NCBI RefSeq assembly: GCF_007859635.1
Contig: NZ_CP042306.1
Location: forward strand, 620,001-684,000
DNA length: 64,000 bases
Reading direction: 5' to 3'
Origin: Sphingomonas panacisoli
GTDB taxonomy: Bacteria > Pseudomonadota > Alphaproteobacteria > Sphingomonadales > Sphingomonadaceae
Part shown: piece after piece, positions 62,289 through 64,000 of the stretch
Numbering within the stretch: position 1 is the first letter of the stretch
How the letters are laid out: each line of letters begins with the position of its first letter
Made by a program: the position numbers and the translations under genes
The notes under the pieces: model-generated
What the model was told of the DNA's origin: nothing
The model's database searches: none
The model's input: only the letters and a program-made list of their open reading frames with translations

Positions 62289-63698
62289 ATGGACGCGCCG
62301 GTCGCTCTTACGCCGCTGGCCGGCCCCGCTCCCGCGACGATGCGCGACGAATTCGCCGCGCTGGCCCGGCTGGCCGCGCCTTTGGTGGGCGCGAACCTGC
62401 TCCAGATGGCGGTCTACGCCGTCGACGTTATGTTCGTCGCGCGGCTCGGCCCGATCGAGTTCGCGGCTTCGACGTTGGGCGTATTCCTGTTCAGCCTCAT
62501 CCTATGGGCGTTGATCGGATTCACCGGGGCGTGCGCGCCGATCATCGCGGCGGAATTGGGCGCGCGCAGTCACGCGGTGCGCCAGGTTCGGCGGTCGTTC
62601 CGCATGGCGATGTGGCTCGGCCTGATCACCAGCGTGTTCTTCATGATCGTCCTGTCGCAGGGCGAGAAGATCCTCCACCTGCTCGGTCAGGATCCGCGCG
62701 TATCGGCGCGGACGGGCGCGTTCCTGAACATCCTGCTGTTCGTGCTGCTGCCGAACGTCTGGGCGGGCGTGATGCGCACCGCGGCCGCCGCGCTCGGCCG
62801 GCCGGGCTGGGCGTTGATCGTGACGCTGTTGGCGCTCGGGCTCGGCATCCTGGGCAATTGGCTGCTCGTGTTCGGCCATGGCGGGTTCCCCGCGCTAGGG
62901 CTCGAGGGGTCGGCGATCGCCAGCGTGGTGACGGCGTGCGCGATGATGCTGGCCTATGCCGCGATCATCCAGTTCGATCGCAAGCTGCGCCGCTATCATT
63001 TGTTCGGCAAATGGTGGCGGCCCGAATGGCGGCGGATGATCGAAATCGCCAAGCTCGGCGCGCCGATCGCGCTGACGTTCACGCTGGAGGGCGCGTTGTT
63101 CGGCGGCGCGGCGTTTCTGATGGGCTTGATCGGCGTGGTCGAAGTGGCGGCGCACGCCATCGCGCTCAACATCGCGGCGATCGCGTTTCAGGTGCCGTTC
63201 GGCATCGGCCAGGCGGCGACGATCCGCGTCGGGCTGGCCTATGGCGCCGCCGACCGCGTGTGGATCGGCCGCGCCGGATGGGCGGCGATCGTCAGCGGCA
63301 GCGGTTTCATGGCGTTGACCGCGACGGCAATCTGGCTGTTTCCGCGCCTTTTCATCAGCGCCTATGTCGACGTGACCGACCCGGCCCATGCACAGGAAGT
63401 GGCGCTGGCGCTGCAATATCTGGTGGTGTGCGCGATGTTCCAGCTGTTCGACGGCGCGCAGGCGGTCGCGGCGGGGTCGTTGCGCGGATTACAGGACACG
63501 CGCGTGCCGATGGTCGTCGCCGGGTTCGGATACTGGGTGGCGGGATTCGGCACCGCGATCTTCCTGGGTTTCCACGCCAAGTGGGAAGGCGTCGGCATCT
63601 GGATCGGGCTCGCGGTCGGGCTGTTCGTCGTCTCGGGGCTGCTCGTCGCGCGCTGGGCGATGCGCGAGCGGCTCGGATTGGTGCCGCTAAAGGCTTAG
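62289..63698 (+). CDS. MATE family efflux transporter
   Basis: 469 residues from the ATG at 62289, seven bases after AGGGG; the ATG at 62283 is too close to that site. Twelve hydrophobic segments in two halves. MATE marks are RLAAPLVGANLLQMAVYAVD in helix 1 and GIGQAATIRVGLAYGAAD in the second half. NorM-type exporters use Na+ or H+ to expel cationic drugs and dyes; specificity not predictable. Confidence 0.93.
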   Translation: MDAPVALTPLAGPAPATMRDEFAALARLAAPLVGANLLQMAVYAVDVMFVARLGPIEFAASTLGVFLFSLILWALIGFTGACAPIIAAELGARSHAVRQVRRSFRMAMWLGLITSVFFMIVLSQGEKILHLLGQDPRVSARTGAFLNILLFVLLPNVWAGVMRTAAAALGRPGWALIVTLLALGLGILGNWLLVFGHGGFPALGLEGSAIASVVTACAMMLAYAAIIQFDRKLRRYHLFGKWWRPEWRRMIEIAKLGAPIALTFTLEGALFGGAAFLMGLIGVVEVAAHAIALNIAAIAFQVPFGIGQAATIRVGLAYGAADRVWIGRAGWAAIVSGSGFMALTATAIWLFPRLFISAYVDVTDPAHAQEVALALQYLVVCAMFQLFDGAQAVAAGSLRGLQDTRVPMVVAGFGYWVAGFGTAIFLGFHAKWEGVGIWIGLAVGLFVVSGLLVARWAMRERLGLVPLKA

Positions 63699-64000
63699 CC
63701 GCCACGCCACCGACAGGCGCCAGTCGTCGTCGCGGCCGGGCAGGGGTTGCTTGATCGACCGCGCCGCCTCCAGTCCCAACTCGGCCTTGTCCCGATAGCG
63801 CGCGCGCACGCCGAGCCCGGCCGACGCCAACGAATAGTCGGTCCGCACGCCGGGTCCGCGCGGCAGGACGGCCAGCACGCCGCCGTCGATGAACGTATAG
63901 ACCTCGCTTTGCCCGAACCGGTCGCTCTTGATCGGGCGCCAGGCGAGTTCGGCGACACCACCCGCGCCGCGATCGCCGGTCAGGATCGCGGTATCGAACG
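63687..64000 (-). CDS. C-terminal part of an outer-membrane barrel protein, ShlB/FhaC-like (partial)
   Basis: About 103 codons, open at the window edge. The last strands read FDTAILTGDRGAGGVAELAW, SEVYTFIDGGVLAVLP, YSLASAGLGVRARYRDKAEL and WRLSVAWRLSL, alternating residues as in a beta barrel. The DRGAGG-AEL and Y-F-DGG combination is the C-terminal signature of TpsB transporters (ShlB/FhaC/HecB), which secrete a partner protein. A related surface-antigen barrel is the alternative. It ends 12 bases into the convergent MATE gene. Confidence 0.7.
   Translation of the reverse strand, partial: FDTAILTGDRGAGGVAELAWRPIKSDRFGQSEVYTFIDGGVLAVLPRGPGVRTDYSLASAGLGVRARYRDKAELGLEAARSIKQPLPGRDDDWRLSVAWRLSL

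Overview
The window is chromosomal DNA from a high-G+C alphaproteobacterium, most probably a sphingomonad (Sphingomonas or a near relative). The evidence is a surface-protein sorting tail of the PEPxxWG type, many intergenic palindromes of the families common in that group (including one that encodes an RPEPVEG peptide), an alphaproteobacterial SspB with its own gene, ATP12 beside a HAD phosphatase, and a compact hisBHAF block followed by hisE. No rRNA, tRNA, CRISPR array or prophage was seen.

Layout. 0-5.2 kb: a PEP-CTERM protein, a Yip1-family membrane protein, the hslVU protease and two related small secreted proteins. 5.2-10.9 kb: gloB, a nitronate-monooxygenase-like enzyme, gloA, a TPR protein, two alpha/beta hydrolases (one frameshifted) and a small HTH/membrane-protein operon. 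10.9-12.9 kb: an IS1595-family insertion with two extra genes. 13-20.4 kb: a Mur ligase divergent from an LD-carboxypeptidase, then thrS behind a threonine-rich leader peptide, then infC with a probable ATC start. 20.0-28.8 kb: GNAT, VOC, glnD, an HTH protein and mutS on the minus strand, divergent from the malic enzyme gene maeB. 28.9-36.8 kb: a retropepsin-like protease, then a metabolic group of two short-chain dehydrogenases, an acyl-CoA dehydrogenase, a GPH-type transporter and a cytochrome P450, with a CHAP amidase and msrB between. 36.8-42.2 kb: an ABC exporter (natAB type), queG, an EI24-family membrane protein and a PfkB sugar kinase. 42.2-47.6 kb: an amino-acid permease, a HIT protein and the histidine genes. 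47.7-54.7 kb: sspB, fumC (frameshifted), an ArsR regulator, gmk, ATP12, gph-like, a PaiB-like protein, an RluC-like pseudouridine synthase and crcB. 54.8-64 kb: small envelope proteins, OsmC, a gene-free block full of UUCG hairpins, a TRIC-type channel, GNAT, sppA, a MATE exporter and the 3' end of an outer-membrane secretion protein.

The most unusual items are non-coding. About 800 bases (57.67-58.48 kb) carry at least thirteen same-strand C(UUCG)G tetraloop motifs, spaced about 40-50 nt apart in the second half, plus GNRA-capped hairpins and a strong final stem-loop; I read this as a large structured RNA I cannot assign to a known family. Upstream of thrS is a 24-codon ORF with five consecutive Thr codons followed by competing stems, the plan of a ribosome-mediated attenuator. 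An intergenic palindrome has been absorbed in frame into mutS.

Four genes (an alpha/beta hydrolase, an SDR, fumC and the tail of the pseudouridine synthase) are each put out of frame by a one-base change in or beside a G/C homopolymer. Because one is a central TCA-cycle gene, I favour homopolymer errors in the assembly over four real pseudogenes.
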